Shown: positions 16,950-24,778 of the stretch, piece by piece
Numbering within the stretch: position 1 is the stretch's first letter
Layout of the letters: every line of letters starts with the position of its first letter
Assembly (NCBI GenBank): GCA_027487385.1
Contig: JAIYDS010000169.1
Coordinates: 1 to 44,296 of the forward strand
DNA: 44,296 bases
Reading direction: 5' to 3'
Origin: Acetobacteraceae bacterium
GTDB taxonomy: Bacteria; Pseudomonadota; Alphaproteobacteria; Acetobacterales; Acetobacteraceae
Made by a program: the position numbers and the translations under genes
The notes under the pieces: model-generated
What the model was told of the DNA's origin: nothing
The model's input: only the letters and a program-made list of their open reading frames with translations
The model's database searches: none

Positions 16950-19328
16950 TCAGCCGATCCAGATATTGTCCAGCATCAGGACGGAGTGGCCGTCGCTGCT
17001 GCCAACATCCATCACGCCGATGCCGATCTCATAGGTGCCGGCCTCTTCCGCCTGGAAGGAGAAGCTCTGCCAGCCGCTGTCCTGGCCCGCGCCCACCTTC
17101 TTCACATCGGCCAGGCCGAACACCGTGTTCTCGCCCTCATGGCGCAGCGTGACGAAGGAGAAATCATTGCCGCCCGGCTTGCCGGCCGCTTCGAAGAGCC
17201 AGTCGAAGCCCAGCGACTGGCCGGCTTCCAGCTCCACCTTGCCGCGGATGGCCGAGCCCTCATCGGCATCGCCGAAGCCGAGCTTGTCGAGCGTGCCCTT
17301 CTCCAGCTGCAGCCAGCCTTCGACCTGCTTCTGGTCCTTGGCGTCATCGGTGGAGAGCACCGCGGCCATCTTGCCCTGCGTGCCGCCCTTGGTGGTGCCG
17401 ACATCGCCCGTGTCCTGCCAGCCCTTGTCCAGCCCATCCTCGAAGGAGGCGACGGTCTTGGGCTCGACCACCACCTTGTCGTCCAGGCCGGCGATGGCGA
17501 TCTTCACGGTCTGCGTGGTCTCGGCGCCATGCGCGTCCCGCACCGTGTAGGTGAAGCTGTCCGTCGCCGTCTCGCCGGCGCCCAGCGCCTGGAGCTTGGC
17601 GGAGGCGGAGGGGTCATAGACCACCGCCTTGCCATCCAGCTTGATGGCCGCGCCGTATTCGGAGCCGGAGACGCTGACCAGCGTCAGCGCATCACCATCC
17701 ACGTCGCTGTCATTGGCCAGCAGGTCGAGGGTGATGGCCGTGTCCTCATCGGTCTTGCCCTCGTCACCCGTCGCGACCGGGCCGTCATTCGCGCCCTGCA
17801 CGGTGATGGTGACCTGGGCGGTGTCGGTGTCGCCATCCTTGTCGGTCACCGTATAGGCGAAGGTGACGTCCTTGCTCTGGCCCGCCGCCAGGGTCTGGAA
17901 GGCGTCGCCGCCATCCCAGGTGAAGCTGCCATCCTGCGCGAGGCTCAGCTTGCCGGCGGTCACCGCGCTGGTGATTTCGATCTTGGCGAGCTGGTCGGGG
18001 ATCAGGTCATTCAGCAGCAGGTTGCCCTTGAGGCTTGCGGCATCCTCGGTCACGGCGAAGGTGTCGGCCTTGGCCGTCACCGCCTGGTCCGCCGTGACCG
18101 GGGGCTTGCCGTCCACCAGCACGCTCACCGCCTCGAAGCTGCTGACCCGCAGGTTCTGGCTGGCGAAGTTGAAGGAACCGCCGCGGCCGCTGGCCAGCTG
18201 GGCCTGGAAGCCGGCGAGTTCGGTCTGGAAGCCGGCATCCTGCCAATCGGCCAGGCTCATGTCGAAGACCAGCGTATCGAAGCCCGCGCCGCCATTGAAA
18301 CGGTCGCCGGCGGTGCCGCCGCGGGTGTGGATCACCGTGTCATTGCCGCCATCGCCATTCACCTGGTCGGCGCCGGCGCCGGCCAGGATGCGGTCATCGC
18401 CCTCGCCGCCGAAGAGGCTGTCATTGCCCTCGCCGCCGATCAGCGTGTCATTCCCCATGTCGCCGGTGACGAAGTCATTGCCGGCGCCGGCATCCAGGCT
18501 GTCATTGCCGCCATTGCCATAGACGCGGTCATGGCCGGCGCCGGACTGGACCCTGTCATGGCCCTCATCCGTGCCGATCTCGTCATTGCCGCCGCCGGTG
18601 GTGACGACATCGTCGCCCTGGCCGGACCAGACGATGTTGCGGCCTTCGCCGGCCTGGATCACGTCGTTGCCGGCATCGCCGGTGATGCTGTCATTCCCGG
18701 CGCCGGCGGTGATGCTGTCATCGCCTTCGCCGCCATGCACGGTGTTGTTGCCCTCGCCGGCCAGCAGCGTGTCCTGGCCCGCCTCGCCGGTGATGCTGTC
18801 ATCGCCCGCGCCGCCATCCACGCTGTCGGCGCCCTGGCCGGCCCAGACGGAGTCGTTGCCCGTGCCGGTGGAGATGCGGTCATCGCCCTCCTCACCCCAG
18901 GCCTGGTCATTGCCATCGCCCAGCGCCATCGTGTCATTGCCCTGGCCGCCCCAGAGCATGTCCTGACCGGCGCCGCCGTCCAGGTTGTCGTCGCCTTCGC
19001 CGCCCCAGATCTGGTCCTGGCCCGCGCCGCCCTTGAGGATGTCATGGCCGGCATCGCCCCAGAGCTGGTCGTCGCCGATGCCGCCCTCCATGCTGTCGCT
19101 GCCCTCGCCGCCCCAGGCCTGGTCATGGCCGGCATCGCCCATCAGGGTATCGGCGCCGGCATTCCCCCAGAGCTGGTCATTGCCGTCGGCGCCGCGGATC
19201 AGATCGTCGAAGGCGGTCCCGAAGACGCCGTCATTTCCCGCGCCCGCCCGGACTTCCATCGCATTCGCTGCGGCCTGGAGATGCAGCCAATCGGCGTAGG
19301 CGGTGCCGGTCAGGATGGGACGGATCAT
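16950..19328 (-). CDS. RTX / VCBS repeat protein with Trp-bearing nonapeptides
   Basis: A 792-residue protein without a Sec signal peptide, as in type I secreted RTX proteins. Residues about 27-330 are a nearly unbroken series of calcium-binding nonapeptides (GGxGxDxUx type). Within them W54, W72, W90, W108, W126, W144 and W162, and again W234, recur every 18 residues. Residues about 410-620 hold VCBS/cadherin-like domains (DEDTAITLDLLANDSDVDGD; TFAYTVTDKDGDTDTAQV). The last 165 residues form a beta-rich domain beginning SFEDGLDKGW and ending MLDNIWIG, similar in style to carbohydrate-binding jelly rolls. ATG at 19328 has AAGGGG 8 bases upstream; a TTG two codons earlier is a weaker start. 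No type I transporter is nearby. Probably a surface or matrix protein; the ligand is unknown. Confidence 0.85.
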   Translation of the reverse strand: MIRPILTGTAYADWLHLQAAANAMEVRAGAGNDGVFGTAFDDLIRGADGNDQLWGNAGADTLMGDAGHDQAWGGEGSDSMEGGIGDDQLWGDAGHDILKGGAGQDQIWGGEGDDNLDGGAGQDMLWGGQGNDTMALGDGNDQAWGEEGDDRISTGTGNDSVWAGQGADSVDGGAGDDSITGEAGQDTLLAGEGNNTVHGGEGDDSITAGAGNDSITGDAGNDVIQAGEGRNIVWSGQGDDVVTTGGGNDEIGTDEGHDRVQSGAGHDRVYGNGGNDSLDAGAGNDFVTGDMGNDTLIGGEGNDSLFGGEGDDRILAGAGADQVNGDGGNDTVIHTRGGTAGDRFNGGAGFDTLVFDMSLADWQDAGFQTELAGFQAQLASGRGGSFNFASQNLRVSSFEAVSVLVDGKPPVTADQAVTAKADTFAVTEDAASLKGNLLLNDLIPDQLAKIEITSAVTAGKLSLAQDGSFTWDGGDAFQTLAAGQSKDVTFAYTVTDKDGDTDTAQVTITVQGANDGPVATGDEGKTDEDTAITLDLLANDSDVDGDALTLVSVSGSEYGAAIKLDGKAVVYDPSASAKLQALGAGETATDSFTYTVRDAHGAETTQTVKIAIAGLDDKVVVEPKTVASFEDGLDKGWQDTGDVGTTKGGTQGKMAAVLSTDDAKDQKQVEGWLQLEKGTLDKLGFGDADEGSAIRGKVELEAGQSLGFDWLFEAAGKPGGNDFSFVTLRHEGENTVFGLADVKKVGAGQDSGWQSFSFQAEEAGTYEIGIGVMDVGSSDGHSVLMLDNIWIG

Positions 19329-19679
19329 GTGCAAAACCCCTTCGATGATGCGGCCGGCGCTGTCGTTGCAAACCGCATCGGTGCCGCTCTGTGCCTGGGG
19401 TGTTGCAGCCGGCGTGCCAGGGGCGCTTCCCGCGGGATGGGTCGGCGGGCGGCGTGGTGGAGGGGGGAGGGCGCATGGGCCGCGGTCTCAAGCGGCTGGA
19501 AAGACACGAGAATGCGCCATTCTCACCACATGGGACGTGGCTTGTTTTTGATGGCGAGGCTCGCGCATTGCGGCTCGACGCAAATGTCCTTGCAAAATGC
19601 AAGGCCGGCCTCCCGCGCGGGGGGTAGAAAAAAGGCCTCCGGCGGCTGGGGCCGAAAGGCCCCAGACCCCAGGAATGGA
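19329..19679. other. Intergenic region upstream of the RTX gene, with two small dyads
   Basis: A 351-base gap. GAGAATG-CGC-CATTCTC (19508-19524) and CCTTGCA-AAA-TGCAAGG (19588-19604) are perfect 7-base inverted repeats with 3-base loops. A TTGTTTTTGATG stretch lies between them. The end (19628-19670) is a family A repeat described separately. The region must hold the RTX promoter; no tRNA or small gene is evident. Confidence 0.5.
19628..19670 (-). terminator. Single family A repeat at the hpnN 3' end
   Basis: One copy of the family A module, GCCTCCGGCGGCTGGGGCC-GAAA-GGCCCCAGACCCC. The GGGGCC/GGCCCC stem has a GAAA (GNRA) loop on the plus strand and TTTC on the minus strand. Six T follow on the minus strand (19628-19633). 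It starts 9 bases after the hpnN stop and probably terminates that operon. Confidence 0.65.
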
Positions 19680-22271
19680 TCACGCTTTGGCGGGGCGAGG
19701 GGCGAAGAGCTTCAGCAAGGGTGGCAGCACCAGCATCACGCAGAGCAGCGAATAGACGAGGCTGACCGAGAGCACGACGCCCATGCTGGCCGTGCCGGGA
19801 TGCGGTGAGAGGGCCAGCGCGCCGAAGGCCGCCGCGTTGGTCACGGCCGAATAGATCACCGCGCGGTTGAGCGGGCTCGCCAGCAGATCCCGCCTTCCCC
19901 GCTGCCAGGCGGCGACGAAGTAGATGTCATAGGCCACGCCTTGCCCGAAGAGCAGTGGCAGCGCGATGATGTTGGCCAGGTTCAGATCCGGCCCGAAGAG
20001 CGCGCAATGCGCCATGGTCATGAGCCCCGCCAGCGCCAGCGGCGCCAGGGCCAGCAGCGAAAGCCGCAGCGAGCGCAGCGTCACCAGCAGCAGCCCCAGC
20101 ACGAAGACCAGCCCCAGCACGCCGGACTGGATGAAGGCGCGCTGGATGGTCGCCGAGGATTCCTGCATGGAGACGGCGAGCCCCGTCGCATCCGGCGCCA
20201 GGGCCCGCACGGCGGCGGCGAATTGGCGGAGCAGCCGCGTCTCATCCTCGGCGATGGGGTTTGGCACCATCTCGATGCGCGCGCGGCCCTCGGGCGTGAG
20301 CCAATCGGCGCGCAGATCGGCGGGCATGTTGTCGAGCGTCACCGTCTCGGCCGAGAGCATGGCGCGCACCTGGCCCAGCAGATGCGTGAGGCCCGGCAGG
20401 GTGCTGGCGGCGAAATCCGCGCGATCCTCAGGCGCGCCGCGCGCCAGCAGGGCGAGGGCGCGGCCGAGCCGCGCGGCCTCGCCCCCCAGTGGCACCAGTT
20501 CGCTCGCCGCCGCGCGCAGCGCCGCCACCACGGCGAGGTCATCCGGCGCGGGGCGCGGCTCGGCGGCCAGGGCGGGGCCCAGCAGCATGGCCGCATCCTC
20601 GATGAGGGCGAGCTTCTCCGCCTGCCGGGCGGGGATGAAATCGGCCAGGGTGGTGGCGCGCGCCACCTCGGGCAGGGCGGCCAGCCGGGCGGCGAGCGCC
20701 TGGGCGGCGGCGAGGTCGGGCGCCAGCACCTCCAGCGTGTTCGGGTTGGTCTCCGCGCTGCGGGCGAGGTCGCGCCAGGTGGCGACGGATTCCGCCTCGG
20801 CGTCGCGCAGGTTGATCGGGTTGGTGTCGAAGCGCAGCCCTTGCAGGCTGACAAGGCAGGCCAGGGCGAGGCCCAGCGCGGCCAGGGCCACGCCCCCCGC
20901 ATGGGCCGAAAGCCAGGCATCCAGCGGGCGCAGCGCGGGATAGCCCACCTCCCGCGCCTCGCCGCGCGGGCGGGCCAGGACCAGCAGCGCGGGCAGCAGC
21001 GTCATGGCCAGGAACCAGCCGATCACCATGCCGCCGGCCGCGACCAGACCCAACTCCGCCACGCCGCGATAATCCGTCGGCCAGAAGGAGAGAAAGCTGA
21101 GGGTGACGGCCAGCGCCGCCAGCGTCATGCCCGGGCCGGCCACGCGGGCGGCTTCCTCCAGCGCGGGGCGGAGTTCGGCCAGATGGGCACGCTCGGCGCG
21201 GTATTGCACCGCGTATTGGATGCCGAAATCCACCCCCAGCCCGATGAAGAGCACGGCGAAGGCGATGGAGAGTGGGTTGAAGCTGCCCACCAGCAGGAGC
21301 CCCGCCGCCGCGGTCCAGACCAGCCCCACCACGATCAGCACCAGAAGGGGCCAGATCAGCCGCCAGGAGCGCAGCGCCATCCAGAGCAGGACGCCCACCA
21401 GCACGAAGCTGAGCAGGGCGTTTTCCACCGCCCCCTCGCTCACCGTCGCGAATTCCTCATCCGCCATGGGGACGGGGCCGGTGAGGCGGATCGGGATGCC
21501 CAGCCGCGCGGCCTCGGCGCGGATCACCTGCGTCGCCGCCGCCCCGGCCGAGAGCTGTTCGTAATCCAGCGCCGGCTGCACCAGGATCAGCCGGCGCAGT
21601 TCCAGCGGGCGGGGCGGCTGGCCGGTCAGCAGCCGCGCCCAATCCGGGGCGGCCACGCGGCCCCCTCCGGCCGATGACTGGGTCGCCGCCTCGGCCGCGC
21701 CCGCGAAGGCGGCCAGCGGGGCGGCGAGGCGCGCCGGCTCGGCCTCGCCCCGCGCCAGCCCCTCGCCCATCAGCCGCAGCAGATCGGCCACGCCGCGCAG
21801 ACTCGGATCGGCCGCCAGCGGGCCCAGCAGCCCTTGGGCGGCGATGAACTGCTCGGTGATGGCCTGCACCTCCGGCAGTTCGAGATAGAGTAGGCCGTTT
21901 CGCGCCCAGAATTCGCCCTCATCCGGCCGGCGGACGGAGCGGAACAGGCCGGGCTGCGCGCGCAGCGCCGCGGCCAGCGCCTCGGCCGCAGCTTCGGTGG
22001 CGCGGGCCTCCGTCCCGTCCAGCACGATGACGATGAGGTCGAGCCGCTGGGGAAAGGCGTCCTCCAGTTGGCGCTCGGCCAGGCGCCAGGGCAGGTCGGC
22101 GGGGAAGAGCTTGGTGACGTCGGAATCCAAGGTGAAGCGGGTGGCCGTCAGCCAGCCCGCCGCACCGGTGGCCAGCGCCAGCAGCACCAGCATGGCGGCG
22201 GTGCGCCGGAGCGAGAGCCGCACCAGCGCGACCACGATCCAGCCGAACCCGGGCGGGGGCTCAGCCGCCAT
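19680..22271 (-). CDS. hpnN: Hopanoid biosynthesis-associated RND transporter HpnN
   Basis: HpnN is the RND-superfamily inner-membrane protein that moves hopanoids toward the outer membrane. The 863-residue product has the HpnN layout: TM1 at about 24-44 followed by a periplasmic loop opening with FTLDSDVTKLFPADLPWR; a TM2-6 block at about 285-440 with FIGLGVDFGIQYAVQYRAE; a TM7 and second loop with LRFDTNPINLRD; and a last TM block (about 720-855) with LLFGQGVAYDIYFV. Both RND halves are complete. The ATG at 22271 overlaps the upstream CopD-like gene by 11 bases, so it is translationally coupled to it and, through it, to the ferritin-like gene. hpnH is divergent nearby, which supports the hopanoid assignment. 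Confidence 0.9.
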   Translation of the reverse strand: MAAEPPPGFGWIVVALVRLSLRRTAAMLVLLALATGAAGWLTATRFTLDSDVTKLFPADLPWRLAERQLEDAFPQRLDLIVIVLDGTEARATEAAAEALAAALRAQPGLFRSVRRPDEGEFWARNGLLYLELPEVQAITEQFIAAQGLLGPLAADPSLRGVADLLRLMGEGLARGEAEPARLAAPLAAFAGAAEAATQSSAGGGRVAAPDWARLLTGQPPRPLELRRLILVQPALDYEQLSAGAAATQVIRAEAARLGIPIRLTGPVPMADEEFATVSEGAVENALLSFVLVGVLLWMALRSWRLIWPLLVLIVVGLVWTAAAGLLLVGSFNPLSIAFAVLFIGLGVDFGIQYAVQYRAERAHLAELRPALEEAARVAGPGMTLAALAVTLSFLSFWPTDYRGVAELGLVAAGGMVIGWFLAMTLLPALLVLARPRGEAREVGYPALRPLDAWLSAHAGGVALAALGLALACLVSLQGLRFDTNPINLRDAEAESVATWRDLARSAETNPNTLEVLAPDLAAAQALAARLAALPEVARATTLADFIPARQAEKLALIEDAAMLLGPALAAEPRPAPDDLAVVAALRAAASELVPLGGEAARLGRALALLARGAPEDRADFAASTLPGLTHLLGQVRAMLSAETVTLDNMPADLRADWLTPEGRARIEMVPNPIAEDETRLLRQFAAAVRALAPDATGLAVSMQESSATIQRAFIQSGVLGLVFVLGLLLVTLRSLRLSLLALAPLALAGLMTMAHCALFGPDLNLANIIALPLLFGQGVAYDIYFVAAWQRGRRDLLASPLNRAVIYSAVTNAAAFGALALSPHPGTASMGVVLSVSLVYSLLCVMLVLPPLLKLFAPRPAKA

Positions 22272-23583
22272 GCGCGAGGGTCAGCACGAGGCCCAGGCCG
22301 CCCAGGGCGAAGGGCCAGGCGATGGCGGCCAGCAGCCGGTCACGCGGCTCGGGCAGGCGCAGCTCGGCCCAGCGGATCAGCAGGGCGAGGGTGGCGAGCA
22401 GGCAGGGCAGCAGGGCGGCGGCCGGCGGCTGGCTCGCCAGGGTGAGGATCACGCCCAGAATGACGGCGAAGGGCAGCACCAGCCCCAGTCCGGTGGCGCC
22501 GCGCCACAGCACCCAGGCCTCGGCCAGGCCGGCGATGACCATCAGAAGGGCCAGCAGAAGGGGCAGCCCCGGCCCGGCCTGCAGCACCAGCCCCAGGCCC
22601 AGCGGCAGCAGCAGCAGGGGGCCGAAGCGCGTGACGGCGCCGCCCCCGGCCCGTTTCAGCCAGGCGAGCAGCGCGATCAGCATGAGGACCAGCCCGCCCG
22701 CCTCGGTCGGGCCCAGCGGGTGCAGGGTGAAACGCGGGCGCAGCGCGGCCAGATCCGGCACGGCCAAGGGGGTAAGGCCCTGCGCCGCCAGCACGAAAAG
22801 CGCCACGATGGGCCCGCAGAGCACCAGGGCCAGCAACAGCTCGCATTCCACCACGCAGCGCAGGCGCGGCAGCCAGAGGCTGGCCGGCGCCGCACGGCCG
22901 GCCGCCAGGATCAGCAGGAGCCGCAGCCCTGCCGCGACCAGCGCCAGCGCCACGAAGGACACGGTGATGGCCAGCAGCGGAAAGGCCTCGGCGCCGAAGA
23001 CCAGGGCGCGGTGCGGCCAGGCGACGGCCAGCCCCGCGGCGCTGAGCGCCATGCCCAGCAGCATCAGCCCCGCATGGCGCAGCCCCACCGCCTGCGGCAC
23101 GGCGGCCGGCCAGGGCCCGCGCAACAGCATCCAGAGCAGCGGCAGATTGCCCATCCAGAGCGCCGCCCCGGCCTCGCGCAGCAGGGTGGCCGTGGTCAGG
23201 CTGCGGGGGCTGAGCTGGCTGAGCCGCCCGCCGCTGACCGCCAGCACGAGCGCCAGGGCCGCCAGGGCCAGCACGGCGGCGCCAAGGCGGGGCGCCGGCC
23301 CCTCGCGCGGGGCCAGCAGCACGACGGCCAGCGCGGCCAGCAGCACGCCCAGCGCCGCGAATTGCCCCCCCAGGAATTGCGCGACGGCCAGCCCTGCCGT
23401 GGCCAGCGCCGCCAGGCGGAGGAATATCTGGGTGCGCGCCATGAGCCGCGCCGCCTGATCGGGCGGGAGGCGGCGCGCCAGGGGGCTGGAGACGGTCAGC
23501 AGGAAGGCGGCCCCGCCCAGCAGGGCGCTGCGCGCGGCCAGCGCGCTCGCCTCCAGCAGGGCAGGGGCGAGGCCTCCCTCCAT
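22261..23583 (-). CDS. Polytopic membrane protein, CopD-like
   Basis: A 440-residue very hydrophobic protein with about 10-12 predicted membrane segments. The central part resembles the copper resistance D (CopD) domain: LREAGAALWMGNLPLLWMLL matches the usual helix with a WxGxLxxL core, and RLRCVVECELLLALVLCG matches the later RxSxxxELxLG helix. The usual CopD histidines and methionines are not obvious, so copper transport should not be assumed. Its ATG (23583) overlaps the ferritin-like gene stop by one base (TGATG), and its end overlaps hpnN by 11 bases. This places it firmly in a hopanoid operon, which is not its usual context. It may partner the diiron protein or HpnN; function unknown. 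Confidence 0.65.
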   Translation of the reverse strand: MEGGLAPALLEASALAARSALLGGAAFLLTVSSPLARRLPPDQAARLMARTQIFLRLAALATAGLAVAQFLGGQFAALGVLLAALAVVLLAPREGPAPRLGAAVLALAALALVLAVSGGRLSQLSPRSLTTATLLREAGAALWMGNLPLLWMLLRGPWPAAVPQAVGLRHAGLMLLGMALSAAGLAVAWPHRALVFGAEAFPLLAITVSFVALALVAAGLRLLLILAAGRAAPASLWLPRLRCVVECELLLALVLCGPIVALFVLAAQGLTPLAVPDLAALRPRFTLHPLGPTEAGGLVLMLIALLAWLKRAGGGAVTRFGPLLLLPLGLGLVLQAGPGLPLLLALLMVIAGLAEAWVLWRGATGLGLVLPFAVILGVILTLASQPPAAALLPCLLATLALLIRWAELRLPEPRDRLLAAIAWPFALGGLGLVLTLAHGG

Positions 23584-24584
23584 CAGGCCGGTTTGGGCGC
23601 GCGCATGAAGCGCCGCGCCAGGCGGACCAGCCACGGCATGGTGGTGGGGCGCAGCAGGCGCTCGTCATAGCCCAGGAAGCGCCGGTCATTCTCGGCCAGG
23701 CACATGTCCATGATCTCGGCCATGGAATACTCCTTCGCCGCCACGGCCTTGCTGCCGGTGACGGTGAAGTTGTTGTCCTGCACCTGCGTCTTGCCATCGC
23801 CATCCACCTGCTTGGCAAGGCCCATGCGCTCCCAGCCGAGGAAGACCCAGACGGCCCAGACCCGCAGCTCGAACCAGGGGCGGCGCCAGATCGGCATGGT
23901 GGCGCGGTGCCAGGCCAGCCAATTGGCGAAGAGCAGGATGTGGCGGCATTCCTCCTGCATCACCGGCTCGAAGGTCTCGATCAGTTCCTCGGGGAAAAAG
24001 CCGGATTGGCGGGCCATTTCGAACAGGCCGAAGGCGAAGAAGCTGTCCACGCATTCGCTGAAGCCGGTGACCATATAGGCCCATTCCGTATCCTTGGGCT
24101 TCACGTATTCGGGCTCCGGCGCAAGCGGGATGCCATAGGCCTCGACCAGCTTGGAGAGGACCTCCTTGTGGCGGTTCTCCTCCCAGCCATTGCGCGCGAT
24201 GGTCTCGCGCAGCTCGGGGTCGGTCAGGGTCTCGGCATAGGCGGACATGCGCAGCCGGGCCTTCCCCTCGGTCTGCACCGCGATGTCCCAGATGGGGAGC
24301 GAGACGATGCGGTGCAGCGCCTCGGGCTCCAGCTTGGGCCAGGCGATGACGCTCGGCTTGTAGGGGTTGAAGGTCTCCGCGAACATCGCGCACATGGCGG
24401 CCTTGTGCTCGGGCGAGCCCGGGCGCAGGCGGCCCGGATGCGGATAGCGCCAGTGGCGCGCGCGGGAATCGGCGGCGGCCACGGTTCCGGCATCGGGCAG
24501 GCGGCCGGCCAGATTGTCGTCCAGGCTGCCGGACAGCCGGGCTTCGAGCTCGTTCAGGCTGTGGCTGGTGGCGCTGTGGCTCAA
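23583..24584 (-). CDS. Ferritin-like diiron carboxylate protein in a hopanoid operon
   Basis: A soluble protein of about 333 residues (from TTG 24584) with a complete set of ferritin-like diiron ligands: E106, E136 and H139 (WEENRH), E177, E212 and H215 (QEECRH). Helix spacings of 30, 41 and 35 residues suit a four-helix bundle. EENRH is the motif of soluble acyl-ACP desaturases, and related sites occur in N-oxygenases and hydroxylases. The start is uncertain: no ATG lies early in the frame, and TTG 24584 has GGAG 10 bases upstream. Earlier starts would overlap divergent hpnH. It is coupled to the CopD-like gene and hpnN, so a role in oxidising or desaturating hopanoids is a reasonable inference, not a demonstrated one. 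Confidence 0.75.
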   Translation of the reverse strand: MSHSATSHSLNELEARLSGSLDDNLAGRLPDAGTVAAADSRARHWRYPHPGRLRPGSPEHKAAMCAMFAETFNPYKPSVIAWPKLEPEALHRIVSLPIWDIAVQTEGKARLRMSAYAETLTDPELRETIARNGWEENRHKEVLSKLVEAYGIPLAPEPEYVKPKDTEWAYMVTGFSECVDSFFAFGLFEMARQSGFFPEELIETFEPVMQEECRHILLFANWLAWHRATMPIWRRPWFELRVWAVWVFLGWERMGLAKQVDGDGKTQVQDNNFTVTGSKAVAAKEYSMAEIMDMCLAENDRRFLGYDERLLRPTTMPWLVRLARRFMRAPKPA

Positions 24585-24778
24585 GGGGGCGAGGCTCCGG
24601 GTTGGGCGCTGTGTCGGATGGATTAGGCGCGTGGGCGGCGGCGGGCAAGGATTGGCCGCCGCAAGTCCAGATGTTACCCCGCATCCGCGCCGCAACCCCT
24701 TGCAACCGCAATGCCTTCGCAGTGCCGCATTCCCCGTGCTAGAGGCTCGGGCTTGCAGCACTCCGGAGTGGATTCGGC
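24585..24778. promoter_or_regulatory. Divergent promoter region, diiron-copD-hpnN operon / hpnH
   Basis: A 194-base gap between divergent starts. CTAGAG near 24739-24744 with a TTCGCA box 18 bases upstream (24716-24721) is a weak candidate promoter for hpnH. GGAGTG lies 9 bases before the hpnH ATG. No operator is recognised. Confidence 0.4.

Noticed and set aside
18350..19220. Short direct repeats resembling a repeat array
   Set aside because: They encode RTX nonapeptides; the repetition is protein-level.
16713..19808. A 1031-residue open frame on the plus strand opposite the RTX gene
   Set aside because: It is the reverse complement of the nonapeptide repeats and runs into neighbouring intergenic DNA; no domain is seen.
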